A stretch of DNA of 64,000 nt, taken from contig JAJEKV010000058.1 of assembly GCA_021234155.1 (NCBI GenBank), positions 4,536,600 through 4,600,599 on the forward strand, written 5' to 3'. A model generated the notes under the pieces. The model ran no database searches. It was not told the DNA's origin and saw only the letters and a program-made list of their open reading frames with translations. Source of the DNA: Isoetes taiwanensis (Eukaryota; Streptophyta; Lycopodiopsida; Isoetales; Isoetaceae). Positions 1-11,215 of the stretch are shown here, one piece after another. The position numbers and the translations under genes were made by a program. Each line of letters opens with the position of its first letter. Within the stretch, counting starts at the first letter, position 1.

Positions 1-1
1 T

Positions 2-481
2 TTGAATTTACACAAAAAAGGGTTGCACTTTGAAGCAAGGGATGCATTTGAAAAGCTCCCTATTCAAGATGTCATCTCTTATTCCACAATTATAAGAGGG
101 TATGGAATGAACCATGATGGTAACTTGGTCGTGCATTGTTTGGAGAACATGCAAAGCCAAGGTATAAAGCCAGATGCTGTTACTTTTCTATCTTTTCTTA
201 CAGCATGCAGCCGTGCCAGCCTGATGGTACAAGGCCTGATGAATACAAATGGTGTTAATTTGGTGTTAGTAATGAGTAGAAATTTTCCCCTTCATATAAG
301 CAAAAGCAAGAAGGGCAAAGGGTCATTGGCGTCCATTGCTACCCCTAGCTCTGAGGATATGGCTCAAGTACTTGCCAACATGGATGTTGAAAATCTAAAG
401 GCAATGCAAGAACAGATCGCCAGTAAATTACAGTCTACCCCATCAACAACCAAGTCCTCCACTACAAGAGAAAAAGGTTAA
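2..481 (+). pseudogene. PLS-type pentatricopeptide repeat (PPR) fragment fused to unrelated tail
   Basis: The frame is open from the window edge to a TAA at 479-481. Codons 15-75 read like PLS-class PPR repeats: ARDAFEKLPIQDVISYSTII followed by a helix pair with GIKPDAVTFLSFLTACSRA. PPR proteins bind organellar transcripts in plastids and mitochondria. After about residue 78 the match ends and a Lys/Ser-rich tail follows (SEDMAQVLANMDVENLKAMQ), which looks like part of a retroelement gag or another protein. There is no E or DYW domain. The fragment starts outside the window, so upstream repeats may exist. The abrupt change suggests a broken or chimeric PPR gene. Confidence 0.6.
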
Positions 482-735
482 AACTTGAATGGTCCTATCA
501 TTCAAGTCGTCAACTTAAATGATCCTTGGGTTAAGGTAAATTACAGTCAACCCCGTCAATAACCAAGTCCTCCACTACAAGAGAAAAAGGTTATTATTAG
601 CGTCAGCCATAGCGTCAGATGGATTTTTTTGCTGTGACACTGGGTGTTCATGACTAGTCAGTCCTTTTATATAGAAACTTGAATGGTCCTATCATTCAAG
701 TCGTTAACTTAAATGATCCTTGAGCTAAGGTAAGG
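425..735. repeat. Overlapping direct duplications at the end of the PPR-tail ORF
   Basis: A roughly 56-bp block at 425-480 recurs at 538-592 (period 113). The block starting at 481 (aaacttgaatggtcctatca) recurs at 675 (period 194). The duplications include the last codons of the upstream ORF, so the 3' end of that frame was copied after its fusion. Confidence 0.75.
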
Positions 736-742
736 TTATCGG

Positions 743-1040
743 TTTGGCCGAGGCTGATCACAAAAAATGCATGACCGAGGTTGTACGTCCGAGGCCAGAT
801 ATTTGCACGTAAGGCCGAGGCCCACTAGGGCCGAAGGCCGGGCCAAGGCCTTACGTGCAAATGTCTGGCCGAGGACGTACAACCGAGGCGACACGTTCTT
901 GGTAATCAGCCGAGGCAAAGACCAATAACCACCTTAGCGGGCTAATAACTAATTATCTCCTAGTATTGATAACTGGTTATCACTCCTAGGAGTGATAACT
1001 TGATTATCGGACTCTCCCGTTACACTAGAGAGTCCGATAA
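743..1040. repeat. Cluster of three palindromes
   Basis: 743-822 and 841-918 are imperfect inverted arms rich in CCGAGG motifs, able to form a long hairpin. 976-999 is a perfect 24-bp palindrome centred on CTCCTAGGAG. 1004-1016 and 1028-1040 form a perfect 13-bp stem (TTATCGGACTCTC with its complement) around an 11-nt loop. No ORF overlaps convincingly. It may be an LTR or MITE end, but I found no target duplication. Confidence 0.7.
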
Positions 1041-2149
1041 GGTAAATTATATGTTGTGGCCTTCAGATTCGAGGCCACAAATGTGCAAATGGCCTTAGGG
1101 CTTTCTCAAGAATTCTCTCCCATGAATTGTGAGCTTGAAAATCACGGTTGATATGAATGAAAAATGTTCAATAATATATATGAAAGTTGATTGCCATTTT
1201 ATTTGCAAATTGCGATTAAATGGGTTATTTGGATAAACAACTTTGGTGATTTATTCCATATACGTGTCAAAAAATTCCAATAGAAATGAATTTCTAATGG
1301 TAAGACAAATAGAAATGAATTTCTAATGGTAAAACATAGGAATATTCTGTCTTATAACCTAAAAATTGTTTAGGGCTTGTAGATGCATAGTTTTGGCGCT
1401 CAAGCGGCCAACCTGTGGCAGCTTCAACCGTGTTGCGGTTCTTGATATGCTTGGGGAGGTTTTCACAATGGTTATTCCCTGGCAAACACACAGATCTGTT
1501 ACAAAATCTTGAGGACTCTTCGATCGTCCAGCAAAGATACTTCTACAAACCAAGTTCGACTTGTGTATCTGGATATGCTGGCTCCACATTGCTACATATT
1601 TTTAACCGCATATACAGAATGGCGGTTGATTCTGTAAGGCCAAAACATATTGGCAACACACTGATCATGCATTTTCGATTGCATCTGGAGCTCTCAACCC
1701 AGCAATGTTTTCCATGTAGTTAGCTCTGGAGTTCATGGCTGCAGCATTACAAGGTATGATTTAATGCCCTACATTGACTTTTCTAGATAAATCTCTAGCT
1801 CGTAAATGGTTGATTTAAAGCTTTATGTGAAGCTTACCGGTTCTAAGCATGCTGCATTTAAAGCAGTGGCAGGTATGAAGGATGTTAATGATTCTTTGTG
1901 ATTACAACAAGATTCTTCTTCCTATTGTGTTCTTCCTATCATGAAATTGTTTTCTTACATGTTCTGATGCTTATATGCTTAAGGAGATTCCAGTTCATAG
2001 CCTTTTTTGCCTTCCAAGACAAAATTTGAACGACTAGAATGACTCTAATCAGGTTAGAAATGCTAGTCTTCAAGTTATATCAGGGGATCTCAATTGTCTA
2101 GAAATGACAACTATAGATTCTGATTTTGCTGGTATTGGCTTAGGTTTTG
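1041..2149. other. No gene seen
   Basis: AT-rich sequence with only a 29-bp tandem duplication at about 1281-1338. The open frames here (for example 1415-1723) lack recognisable motifs. Confidence 0.5.
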
Positions 2150-2572
2150 AGCCACTTGATTGTATCATAGGACCCATCCTAGGAATGCCACGGTTCTATT
2201 GCGATAGCAATAGAACCGACATTCCTTGGATGGGGACCCCCTACCTTGCATCTCCTATTTATACCAGCTCCTTCCTCTTTCTAGTCATCGGCGTTCTCTT
2301 GAGCTCTTTTCCATTCTACTCATTTTTTGCTCCACAAGTTTCCCGCCCCCCTCCCTCTAACATATCGGAGCTTGTTGGTCGTCCTACATCCAATTTTTTA
2401 GTTTCTCATTTTACATTCCACTGTTGAAGTTGCTCCATTTCCTATTAGTCGTTGTCATTTTTATGTATGTCTATTTTTCTATACTCTGAGGTCGTCTTGC
2501 GGCCTCCATTATCCTCTATGTTTTCATTCTAAGTGTCTTTGAAAGTGCATATGTTCTTCTTTTTCATTTGTT

Positions 2573-2796
2573 CTCGGCGTGGCACTGTAGCCTCCGAGAC
2601 ATACTTATCATTTTATTCTTTCTCAGCATAGCGTTGTAGCCTCCGAGGCATAATTCGTTTTCATTTTTTCTCGGTGTGGCAATGTAGCCTCTGAGGCAGC
2701 ACTAATCAGATGTTTTTCCTGTTATGACCATTTCACGAATAGTTCCTGATTGGTCGGTTGTTGTTTCTTTCTCGGTGTGGCCCTGGAGCCTCCGAG
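2573..2796 (+). repeat. Four spaced stem-loop repeats in copy A
   Basis: CTCGGCGTGGCACTGTAGCC is followed by TCCGAG at 2573. Variants recur at 2622, 2670 and 2771 (spacing 49, 48 and 101). Each can form a CTCGG/CCGAG hairpin. Copy B of the family has a matching pair near 56498 and 56551 (cgtggcacgcgtgatcagcc), so the repeats belong to the element. Confidence 0.65.
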
Positions 2797-3011
2797 TCTT
2801 ACTATATATATTTTTTTAATGTTGCACATTGGTGCGCGATCTTGCTTAAGGCATTTAACTCCCTAATGGGTTATTTTTCTTTTCAGTCTTGACCTTGCAT
2901 TTTTCAAGGGCTCATGGTTGTCAGAATGTGCGAGGCCATGCTTCAATTATTTTCTTCGTGCAACATCTTCAAGTTATCTCTATTGTAGTTCCGGCGCCGC
3001 CAACATTTCTC

Positions 3012-3100
3012 GAGAGCATTGGCGACCGTTTCTCATTAGGGCTTTCCACGAAAACTCGAAAGGGCGGAGTTTTTTCATCCCGATGAGGTCGCTAATTCTC
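3012..3100 (+). ncRNA. Candidate structured RNA, copy A
   Basis: Long hairpin. Outer pairs are GAGA/TCTC, ATT/AAT and GCGAC/GTCGC; then CTCAT/ATGAG, an asymmetric TA / G internal loop, GGG/CCC, and an apical stem AAAACTC/GAGTTTT closing the loop GAAAGGGCG. The copies at 48.7 and 56.7 kb keep the TA/G loop, GGG/CCC and the GGGCG end of the apical loop, while the stems change on both sides (CTCAT/ATGAG to ATCAC/GTGAT; AAAACTC/GAGTTTT to AAAACCC/GGGTTTT). That pattern points to a selected RNA fold. The function is unknown. It lies on the transcribed side if the TATA at 2256 is used. Confidence 0.4.
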
Positions 3101-3335
3101 CTCACCTTTGCATAGATCAAGTTGCAAATAAACCATCTTTTATCTTGTATTCTTTAGTTTCGACATGCTCTCGATGATTGTCTAGTTTCAGAGCATTTAA
3201 CTTTCAAGTTTTTTCAAAATTTTCTACCTCTAGCGGGGGATAAATTTGTACTCAAAGACATTACAAAGCTCAATGACAACACCACTTCACTTCGGCCACT
3301 TGATTGTATCATAGGACCCATCCTAGAAATTGCGC

Positions 3336-4459
3336 ATCTTCTACAACGCCTGTTACAGGGACAACTTTGCCACAACACTCTGCTAATGGGTGGGATTACA
3401 CTCCTTCAAGACAGCACCGTCCGCAACTTACAACGCAAGATGCAGAGGGGTTAGGACTATTGAGAGTCCACCAATGTGGACGCCTTCCACGATATTGACG
3501 ATCATCTGTGGGAACTTTACAGAGCGATGAACGACTTGTTTAATCTTTTAATTATAAATCCAACCCTAGCATACCAGGACATCATTATCCAAGCGTGACA
3601 TAAATATAACTTAGTGCGCTCAGTGAGGGAGGACTATATTGATATGATACTGCATCCCTTTGGGCAACCAATGTATAACCATCATGTATAACCATCATGT
3701 ATAACCATCTTGTATAAGACACAGTTTTAATTCTGTTCGTTCTTTGGGACTTATTTTGAATGTAATCTTTTGTCTACTTTAATGATAAATCTTTTTATTA
3801 TATATTATCTTATTATAACAACTAGTAATGGGTGTCCGGCGTTGCCGGGCATAAATACGGTTCTATTGTAAGAATTGAACTTAGTTGCTTTGTAAATTAT
3901 GGTGCCTCTTGTTGCCTCTATGGGTTTGTTGGTTTCGTATCATGGGTTTTACATAGAATAGAATAAGTGATGGGCTTAGCAATAGTGATTTCTTTATGGG
4001 CTTGTTGGTTTTGTATCATGGGTTTTATATACAGAACTTAGAAGATTTGTTTTCTGAAAAAACATATGTGTTCATGTTTGAATGGCAAACATGACCTTTG
4101 TGTTCCTGTATCAGATGTCTTTTATGATATGAAATCGTAGGCATCTATAGGCTTAATTGGCAACCCACTAGTTAGGATCCGCAGTTTGGTCTTTTAAGTT
4201 TAATAAACCTTCTTTTATTTTAGATCATTTGCTTTCAAGTGAAATGAGCCCCAGGTTATGTCGAATTGTATTTTTTATCTAGCTTTTGTTTAGTGGGCTT
4301 TGCGTCTTAATCATGTTATGCTATGCATATTTCACATGTTTGTGAGCCTACGGTAGAAGCTTGCCGAAAAGCATGAATTGAAGGTAAGGGATAACAATAT
4401 AACTTGTGGTACTGGTTAGAAATTTTGTTTGCAATTTAATTACCTTCAGGAAGTTTTAA
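3336..4459. other. No gene seen
   Basis: AT-rich sequence. A short direct repeat (atgggtttgttggtttcgta at about 3928, again at about 3996) and a small hairpin GTCCGGC/GCCGGGC near 3832 are the only structures noticed. Confidence 0.5.
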
Positions 4460-5126
4460 TTACCACCCAACCAGATCCACTGGATTATGGCAAACCATGT
4501 GTACTATGGCAAATACAAAGCTCTGGCTTCTGGCTTATTGGCCCTCCAGGCTAATCTCACTACTCCAAGTAGCCACAGATCAGAGAGCAACTGCAAATCA
4601 GTAATGTCGCTGTAGCAGTAATTTGTGACCCTCTGTCACGCTTTCGGTTATTACTCCCCCATACAGATGAACTACAAGATGTGCCACCCAATTCAGAAAC
4701 TAGGCTTTGAGCCGGTTCCAATTAAGCAAAAGTTGACTCAATCGGAGCTTTGGTTGCGAAGATATCTCTAACTGAAGTTTAGGTTCTATTTATAGATCTC
4801 TCCACGACTTTAGCCTTTTTTAGCATGCAGTTACCTTTTATATCAAAATAGCTCCTTGCCTTTAATTAGATTATATGACTTATCATATGGGATATTTATC
4901 TATAGGCTGCTCCCTCAACTAATAATCATCCCAATGATAGTGCCTCGGCCCCTTCTATAAATATCAATAGTTCTTATAACCGTGTTAGACGTTTTTCTTG
5001 ATTTTGATGTCATAGCTCAGCCCCTTTACATTATTAGGTGACCTTAGGAATAACATTTATATAATTTTTTCCATATTCCAATAACCCATTCGCCATGGAC
5101 CACTCTCCCGTGCTTGCTTCATATCA
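4460..5126 (-). mobile_element. Truncated LTR of the 23-26 kb retrotransposon family
   Basis: Read on the minus strand, it begins TGATATGAAGCAAGCACGGG at 5126 and matches the two LTRs at 23207-23975 and 25530-26290 through the TATAAATA promoter region to ggttgggtggt. It stops about 100 bp short of the LTR 3' end. It starts directly after the Gly-Gly codons of a boron-transporter exon, so it interrupts that reading frame. It may be a solo LTR that later lost its end. Confidence 0.8.
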
Positions 5127-5960
5127 TATCCTCCAACCATTAAGGATTGCAAAAGGTTGCTCGTTCTTTGTTCTTTAAATTCAATAGAAAGTAAGTCATC
5201 TATATCCTTTTCTGGGTCAAACACAGTCTCATCAACTGGAAGATTAGCAATTATGGAGTTTGATGAGTATTGAATTATTTCAGAGCGAAGTTCCTTCAAT
5301 CCCTGCATATAGAACATAGTTACAAATGCAACTAGCAATCTCGCTAACAAATGTATGCTTTTACATAAGATGAGGATGGTTGGGACACAAAGGATGATCG
5401 CATTTGCTGGTATGTCTCCTGCAAGCCTCCGTAAAGTTCATCTAGTGTGGCATTTTCATCAATGTTTTGTTTAGCCTTCTTTAGTAACTTCTTTTAAATA
5501 ATCATATATGATGTAATAGATGGCTAGAAGTTTATTATTACCTGATGTCTCAATGTTGCGAGGCTTTTGGTATGCATAGGCAACTGAGGTAGGACACCAT
5601 TTGAAGATGGCAATCCCAAAAGTCCGCAAAACATGACCTGAATATAGGTTGAGTTACTTTATGTAGGAAGAATAATGAACAGGTGTTTTAGGAGATGATG
5701 CCGTCAGCAAATAAACAAGTAATGATTGTGATTATGTAATCTGAGATTAAAGGACTGAAAGTAAAGCTATATTGCATGTGAATTAGAGGAACATGCATAC
5801 CATGAAATCAAGAACGCGTAGATCGTAATAATAAGAAGATGGTTTACGTAAATTGAACTCCTTCTGTTGAGCAAGCTGAGAAGCCACATTGTGGTTGAAA
5901 TAATACAGGACTGCAATCATTGTAGCAGGGATGAAGGCTCCAAAAATATAGAGTATGGGT
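5127..5960 (-). pseudogene. Boron (borate) transporter fragment, BOR/SLC4 family
   Basis: Four exons on the minus strand join in phase with GT-AG borders: about 5960-5801, 5637-5542, 5490-5365 and 5302-5127. They encode [75 protein letters not shown] and EQRTSNLLQSLMVGG. These are hallmark segments of plant BOR efflux transporters, plasma-membrane proteins that export borate: late transmembrane helices plus the conserved GLxGxPxSNGVxPQxPMHT loop. The N-terminal helices are missing upstream, where a Ty3 LTR begins at about 6020. The C-terminal helices are lost because an LTR starts immediately after MVGG. The coding sequence left is free of stops, so the damage looks structural rather than old drift. 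It is non-functional as it stands. Confidence 0.85.
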
Positions 5961-6691
5961 ATTTTCGTACCGTTAAAATACTAGCATAGCAAGCTGCAAA
6001 GAACAATATTGAAAAGATTAGTTAAGGGGCAACTTCTAATGTTTATGAGAATAAACAATAGATAAGGAAGAAAAGGCCCTAATATTAGTGTTAAAGGTTT
6101 GCCACATATCCTATCATTGTTGGCCTGGACACACAATATGAGAAAAACAAGAAAGGCTTGAACTTTTTGGCCTGTCTGCAAGGTACGAATCTGCAGATCT
6201 GGTCCATGCACGCATCCGACATGCCCAGGCATGCAATCCATCTAGCATGGGCCAAAATTGCATATGGATGCATGCAGAGCAATTAGAACACAATATAGAT
6301 AAGTAGATTGTTTTATTCTACAAGGGGATCTAATTTTGAATTTGGTGAAGAACGGTTCTTCCAAACCTATGTATTAGATGTAATTCGTATTTGATTGGCC
6401 CTTTACAGCCTAAATCTAACCTTCATAAATACATTGGGGTGTGTTGAGATTGTAGGGGATCGTTTGGGGCAGCCATGCTTGCAAGAATTGTCTTGTAAAG
6501 ATAATTCTTAAGCCATTTGATTCTGTGATAGAATTAAGAGGAAGCAAGACTCTTTATAGCTCTCAGGGATGCTAATCCCAGGGGATTGTAGAAAATTCAT
6601 GGAATTCACGGTGTGGAAGGGAGATCACTGGCCATTTCCTTACTTGGAAAAGTTGAAAATTTATATTGAGATTCTTGGTATCAGAGCCAGA

Positions 6692-7925
6692 ATGACAGAT
6701 CATGGGCATGAAAATATTCCAGAAGATGCTGAGCAACCTATGCTAGAAGTGCATCCTGCTAATGAAGGCCTACTGCTATTGTTGCAAGACTTCCATTTGG
6801 ATGACGATTTGCCTGAAGTAGAGGCAACTACTGATGATGATGTCAGAAATGTTGTTCAAGAGCCAGTTACTGTGGAAGTAATTTTGCCAGTTACTGTGGA
6901 AGTAATTTTAGGAAGGAGAAATTTAGCACGGTAATGCAAATCCCTCTATTGGAATTCCTCAGACGCAACAAACAATAAAGGAGGAACCCATCAGGCAGCG
7001 ATTCTGCCAGCTCAATGAGGAGTTGAATAAAACTCGCAATGAGCAAGTACTATATGAAATTCTATTTCAAGAGTAGTTAAGCACTTGAGCTTTAGAGGGA
7101 AATGCTCGAGAGCTGTGTTTGATGGCCACAATGGAGAAATTCTTGCTAGAAGCAAGGGCTTCTGCCATGGCCCTAGGGGCAAATGGTGAAATTAGGCATG
7201 ATGGTATTGCGGGAGAGATATCAAATCTCTTGAACGGGTTAAAATGTTGGATTTTTATAGTAAGGATGTTACTCCAGATCGCCTTGATTTAACCAAATAA
7301 AACTATACTTTGCGGCAATAAAGAAAAGCGAGCTTGCTCGTTTGCTGTATGCCACATTGAAACTGAAATGCTAGACAGCCGAATGGTGCGATACCCATAC
7401 TCGGGATGGGAGGAAGTTGTATACTTGGGATGAATTTTATTCAGGCAAGAATATGCTTCACATTATGACCACAGCTATGCACTGATCCAGTTGAAAAAGA
7501 TGGTTTAGACTAGGACTCGACAGGATTATGTAGCAGAACTGAGAGCATTATTCTCACATTTTCCAGATTTAATAAATGGGATGCGGGTTGACCATTTTGT
7601 GAATGGGCTCAAGGTTGCCAACATTCAGAAGCATATGCTCCAGATTGGACCTGCTAGATTTGAACTTGCAGTAGAGCTGGCTAGGAAGCTGGTTCGAAGG
7701 GAAGAGTCCAAGAAAGCTGAAAGGATTGTTTAATAGAAGGCTAAGAGGGCTGGGGGTGCCTCTAAGACCGGATCACCTTCCAAGAAGCAAAAGAAAAATC
7801 CTGTTAAGGAAAAATAGATTGAAAAGCCTAAGAAAGTCAGTGCTAAGACTAAAGCATCCAAAGGATGATATAATTGTGGCATTGTAGAGCATTTTTCTCG
7901 AGACCGTACAAAGCCCAGAAAGGAC
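6692..7925 (+). pseudogene. Ty3/gypsy gag remnant
   Basis: The ATG lies 5 bp after the primer-binding site. The first frame (MTDHGHENIPEDAEQ...) is acidic and ends at 6934. The capsid-like region at about 7230-7720 (tatacttgggatgaatttta is the usual W-x-EF part) is split by stops. The zinc knuckle near 7862-7910 is damaged: it reads stop-YNCG...EHFSRD with the first Cys codon TGA and the last Cys replaced by Arg, so nucleocapsid function is lost. Confidence 0.7.
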
Positions 7926-7928
7926 AAG

Positions 7929-10893
7929 TTGATTTTAGCAAGCACCTCTAAAGGTCAAGAAGAGGTGAAAGCATTATTAGTTATTACTCTTGAAGAGGAT
8001 ATGGTAAGCCCTACACAAGTTTATGCCATTGATGTAATAAGGTTGTTAGGGAGGATCAATGGTAAGGACTTGATTGTCTTAATTGATTTTGGAAGTACTC
8101 ACAACCTTATTTCTGCAGACATGGCAGAGGAGCTGGGCTTGGGATTAAGCGAGGTGCCTTCTTATGTCATAAGACTACAGCCGAGTCCCAAACTCCATAC
8201 CATCATCAACAAGCGTGTGGCGTTCTTTGAAATTGGTGGACAAGGAAATACGTGTTGCGGCTTCTATGATCATTGTTTTTTATATTGCTAAGCTAAGCTG
8301 ATATGATGTGATTCTCGGAATCAAGTGGTTAAAGAAGCTCAATCAATCATTTTGTTGCCATCCCATACTGTTATGATTAATATTCCATTTAGAAAAGCTA
8401 TTACTCTCCATGGCTTGCCGTATGTAGGGTCTGAAAAATCATTATCTGCCACTGAAGCAAAAAGATATTTTAAGGTTATTAAAGATAGCATTTTCTTGAT
8501 GTATATCATGCCTAATGATGTGACAGTTAAATCTTGTACTTTAATGGATGTAAATACTGAATTAGATTTGGATGTTAACCAAGAGTTGCAAAATCCTTTA
8601 GATAGATTTGAAAACATATTTCTCGAGGAGTTTCTGGAAGGGCCAACCTCCTTCTTGGGGTGTTGAACATGAAATTGTTCTTGAGCAGGGGTCAAGCCAA
8701 TGGTCCGTGCTCTTTGTCTTACTCCTCTAAAGTTAGAGGAGTTAAGCATAAAGTTAAAGAACTGCTAGCAAGTGGATTTATAAAGACAAGTAAGTCGCCC
8801 TTTGCAAGTCCAATTTTACTTGTTAAGAAGACGGATGGAACTACGCGACTGTGCATAGACTATCGTGCTCTTAATAAGGCAACTATCAAGGATAGATATC
8901 TGTTATCTCGAATAGATAATATCTTAGATTGTCTTGGCAGAGCCAAGTGGTTCACTAAGATAGATCTGCATAGCAGATATCATCAAAATAGGATTTGGGA
9001 AGGGGATGAACCAAAACGACATGTCGAATTCATCACTGACATTACGAGTTCTTAGTTATGCAATTTGGTCTCACAAATGCTCCCGCAACTTTTATGAGGC
9101 TAATGAATCAAGTATTCTCTGAGCACTTGGATAAGTTTGTGGAAGTGTTTTTAGATAGTATACTTGTGTATTCACAGATGTTAGAAGAGCATTTTGCTCG
9201 TTTGGAGCAAGTATATTGCCATACTCTTTGCATCAGAAACTCTATGCTAAGATATCGAAGTGTGATTTTCTTAAGCAAAGGTTTGCTTACCTAGGACACT
9301 TTCTCTGGGGGGAGGGGATGTCGCCGGATCCAAGGTGCAAGCAGTTCAAGACTGGCTAGCACCTAGAAATGTTTCAGAACTGAGAACTTTTCTGTATTTG
9401 GCTATGTATTTTAGAGAATTTGTGCCAAAATTTTACGAAGTAGTAGCTCCACTCACAGATCTTTATGTATGGGGCAAAGTACGACAAGAAGCTTTTACAC
9501 TTATTAAAGAACTGTTGGTTAATAGTCCTATATTAAGAGTGCCCGATCTAAATGGATCGTTTGAGGTTTACGCTGATGCTTGTGGTCAAGTAATGGCTGC
9601 AATATTAATGCAGCAAGGTCGAGTAGTGGCTTATGAAAGTTGAAGTTTAATTCTGCTAAGCAAAATTATGCAAGCGGGGGTATATTTCTATAAAGGAAGA
9701 GTGTATGTTCCTTTGCACGAAGATTTGTGAGAAGCAATTATTCGTGAGCATCATGATACCCCACAAGCAGGGCATGGGGTTGAATGGAAAAACCTATGAG
9801 CTGGTTAAAAGGCAGTATTACTGGTCGGGTTTGCAAGATCAAGTGAAGGTGATGGTTTTATATTGTCTTGTGTGTTTAACCCGTGAAAGCTGACCATCGA
9901 AAGACTTCAGGTTTGTTGCGATCTATTTCCATACCAAACGATTGGTGGAAATATATGAATATGGATTTTGTAGTCTCATTACGTCGAACTGCTAAGCAAC
10001 ATACTAGGTTTTGGGTGATAGTCGATACATGTTTCTGACTTTTGGATTTTCTATATCTATTATAAATAATAGGAATACTAAGCTCACATGTCAATTTTGG
10101 AGAGATCTGATAAAGGGGTTAAAGGTTCGGTTGCGTATGCTTACTGGTAATCATCTACAGACTGATGGAAAAACTGAAACGATCAACATGATCGTGGAGG
10201 ATATGTTGAGGAGTTTTGTTCACTTGCCATACTTAGAGTTTGCCTACAACAATAGCTATCGTACGGGAATCAAAATGACACCTTTTGTGGCTATAATGGG
10301 TAGAAAACCAGAACTTATGCTGGGCTGCATAAGTATCGTAAAATCAAAGCAGTTGTGAATACACTTCTATCGATGTAATAGTGCGCCAATGCAAGTAAAA
10401 CTTGCAAAGGGCCTAAGATCGATACAAGTCTAATGCTAATAAGCATAGATGAGAAGTCTTCTATAAAGAGGATGATTATGTCTTCTTGATAATCGTGCAT
10501 CCTTCATCACTAAGAGTGAATACTTTATGACCTTTGGTGAAAAGTCGGGTGCCTAAGCTTACCCCGCGTTATGCTAGACTCTTTAAAATTCTGAAAAGAA
10601 TAGGTCCAATGACATATGATTGAGCTTACTACAGGACATTGGCATCTATCCTATATTTCATGTAAGTCAACTAAAGCGTGCTATACTAGATACAGATAAC
10701 GTGATTAGTCGTAAGAGTATACCGCTTGTCTTAAACTCATCTGTAACACCGACATCTTTTGGATAAAAATGTTTGGCAGCTATGCAATAGAAATATTGTA
10801 GAACATTTGATCTTGTGGCGAGGCCAGTCTTTCGGGAATGTTGCATGGGAGTTGGATGAGTTCGTGCAGCGGTTTCCTCATCTAAATAATTAA
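7929..10893 (+). pseudogene. Ty3/gypsy pol remnant: PR, RT, RNase H, integrase, chromodomain
   Basis: Protease keeps LIDFGSTHNLIS (about 8075-8115). RT keeps SPFASPILLVKKTDG, motif A as TKIDLHSRYHQ (8951-8980), motif [14 protein letters not shown] (9058) after an in-frame TAG, and motif C as FLDSILVYS (9148-9175), where the second catalytic Asp is Ser. RNase H retains FEVYADACGQVMAAIL and then is deleted after VVAYES (9643). Integrase keeps the HH-CC finger (9740-9880), MDFV with the first Asp, and HLQTDGKTE; the second Asp position reads NNRNTKL, so it is probably Asn. A chromodomain-like end (HLILWRGQSFGNVAWELDEF, 10792-10893) puts it among chromoviruses. It is inactive. Confidence 0.85.
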
Positions 10894-11215
10894 ATTACCT
10901 TGAGGGCAAGGTCTTAGAAGAGGGAGAAATTGTTACATGTGCTTCCAGTGGTATAGTCGATACTTACGGACCCTTGACAAAAATCCACGAGCATGGGAGT
11001 ACTGCATATAGGCTAATGATGTGTAGTTGTTATATGGCAGACCATAAGACCATAATCGGTCTATCGGGGCCATTATTGGGGTTAGTTAAAGTTGTGCCTA
11101 GGAGCCAAGTTCTAATGTTTATGAGAATAAACATTAGATAAGGATTGTGGTTGGTTTGGACAGATAATAGGAAAAATGATACGATCTTAGCTTGAACACC
11201 TGAACAAAAATAAAA

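Larger units (their letters stand above)
2150..3335 (+). repeat. Palindrome-ended repeat element, copy A
   Basis: A 38-bp sequence at 2151-2190 (cacttgattgtatcatagga...) recurs at 3295-3335 and brackets the unit. The left end carries a hairpin (2176-2232, GGTTCTATTG facing CAATAGAACC) and then TGGATGGGGACC; the right end has GGACCCATCCTAG in inverted orientation. Inside, in order, are a TATA-like TATTTATA (2256-2263), a CT-rich tract, stem-loops with a CTCGGYGTGGC...CCTCCGAG pattern and a long structured hairpin (3012-3100). The same order of parts occurs at 48.5-49.5 kb (inverted) and 55.9-57.0 kb. No protein is encoded. It could be a TRIM-like or LTR-like non-autonomous unit; I cannot assign it to a known family. 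Confidence 0.55.
6020..11215 (+). mobile_element. Decayed Ty3/gypsy chromovirus
   Basis: The 5' LTR runs to about 6675 and lacks its start. The primer-binding site TGGTATCAGAGC (6676-6687) matches the initiator tRNA-Met 3' end. Gag starts at 6692, pol domains follow, and a chromodomain-like tail ends at 10893. A purine tract (agaagagggagaaat) precedes the 3' LTR, which begins TGTTACATGTGC at 10931. The LTRs share ttctaatgtttatgagaata (6032 and 11113) but are diverged and truncated, the 3' LTR fading near 11215. Many stops and frameshifts show that it is old. It abuts the boron-transporter fragment. Confidence 0.85.

Noticed and set aside
1415-1723. 102-codon frame as a gene
   Set aside because: No domain, no splice or promoter context, and overlapping minus-strand frames of similar length.
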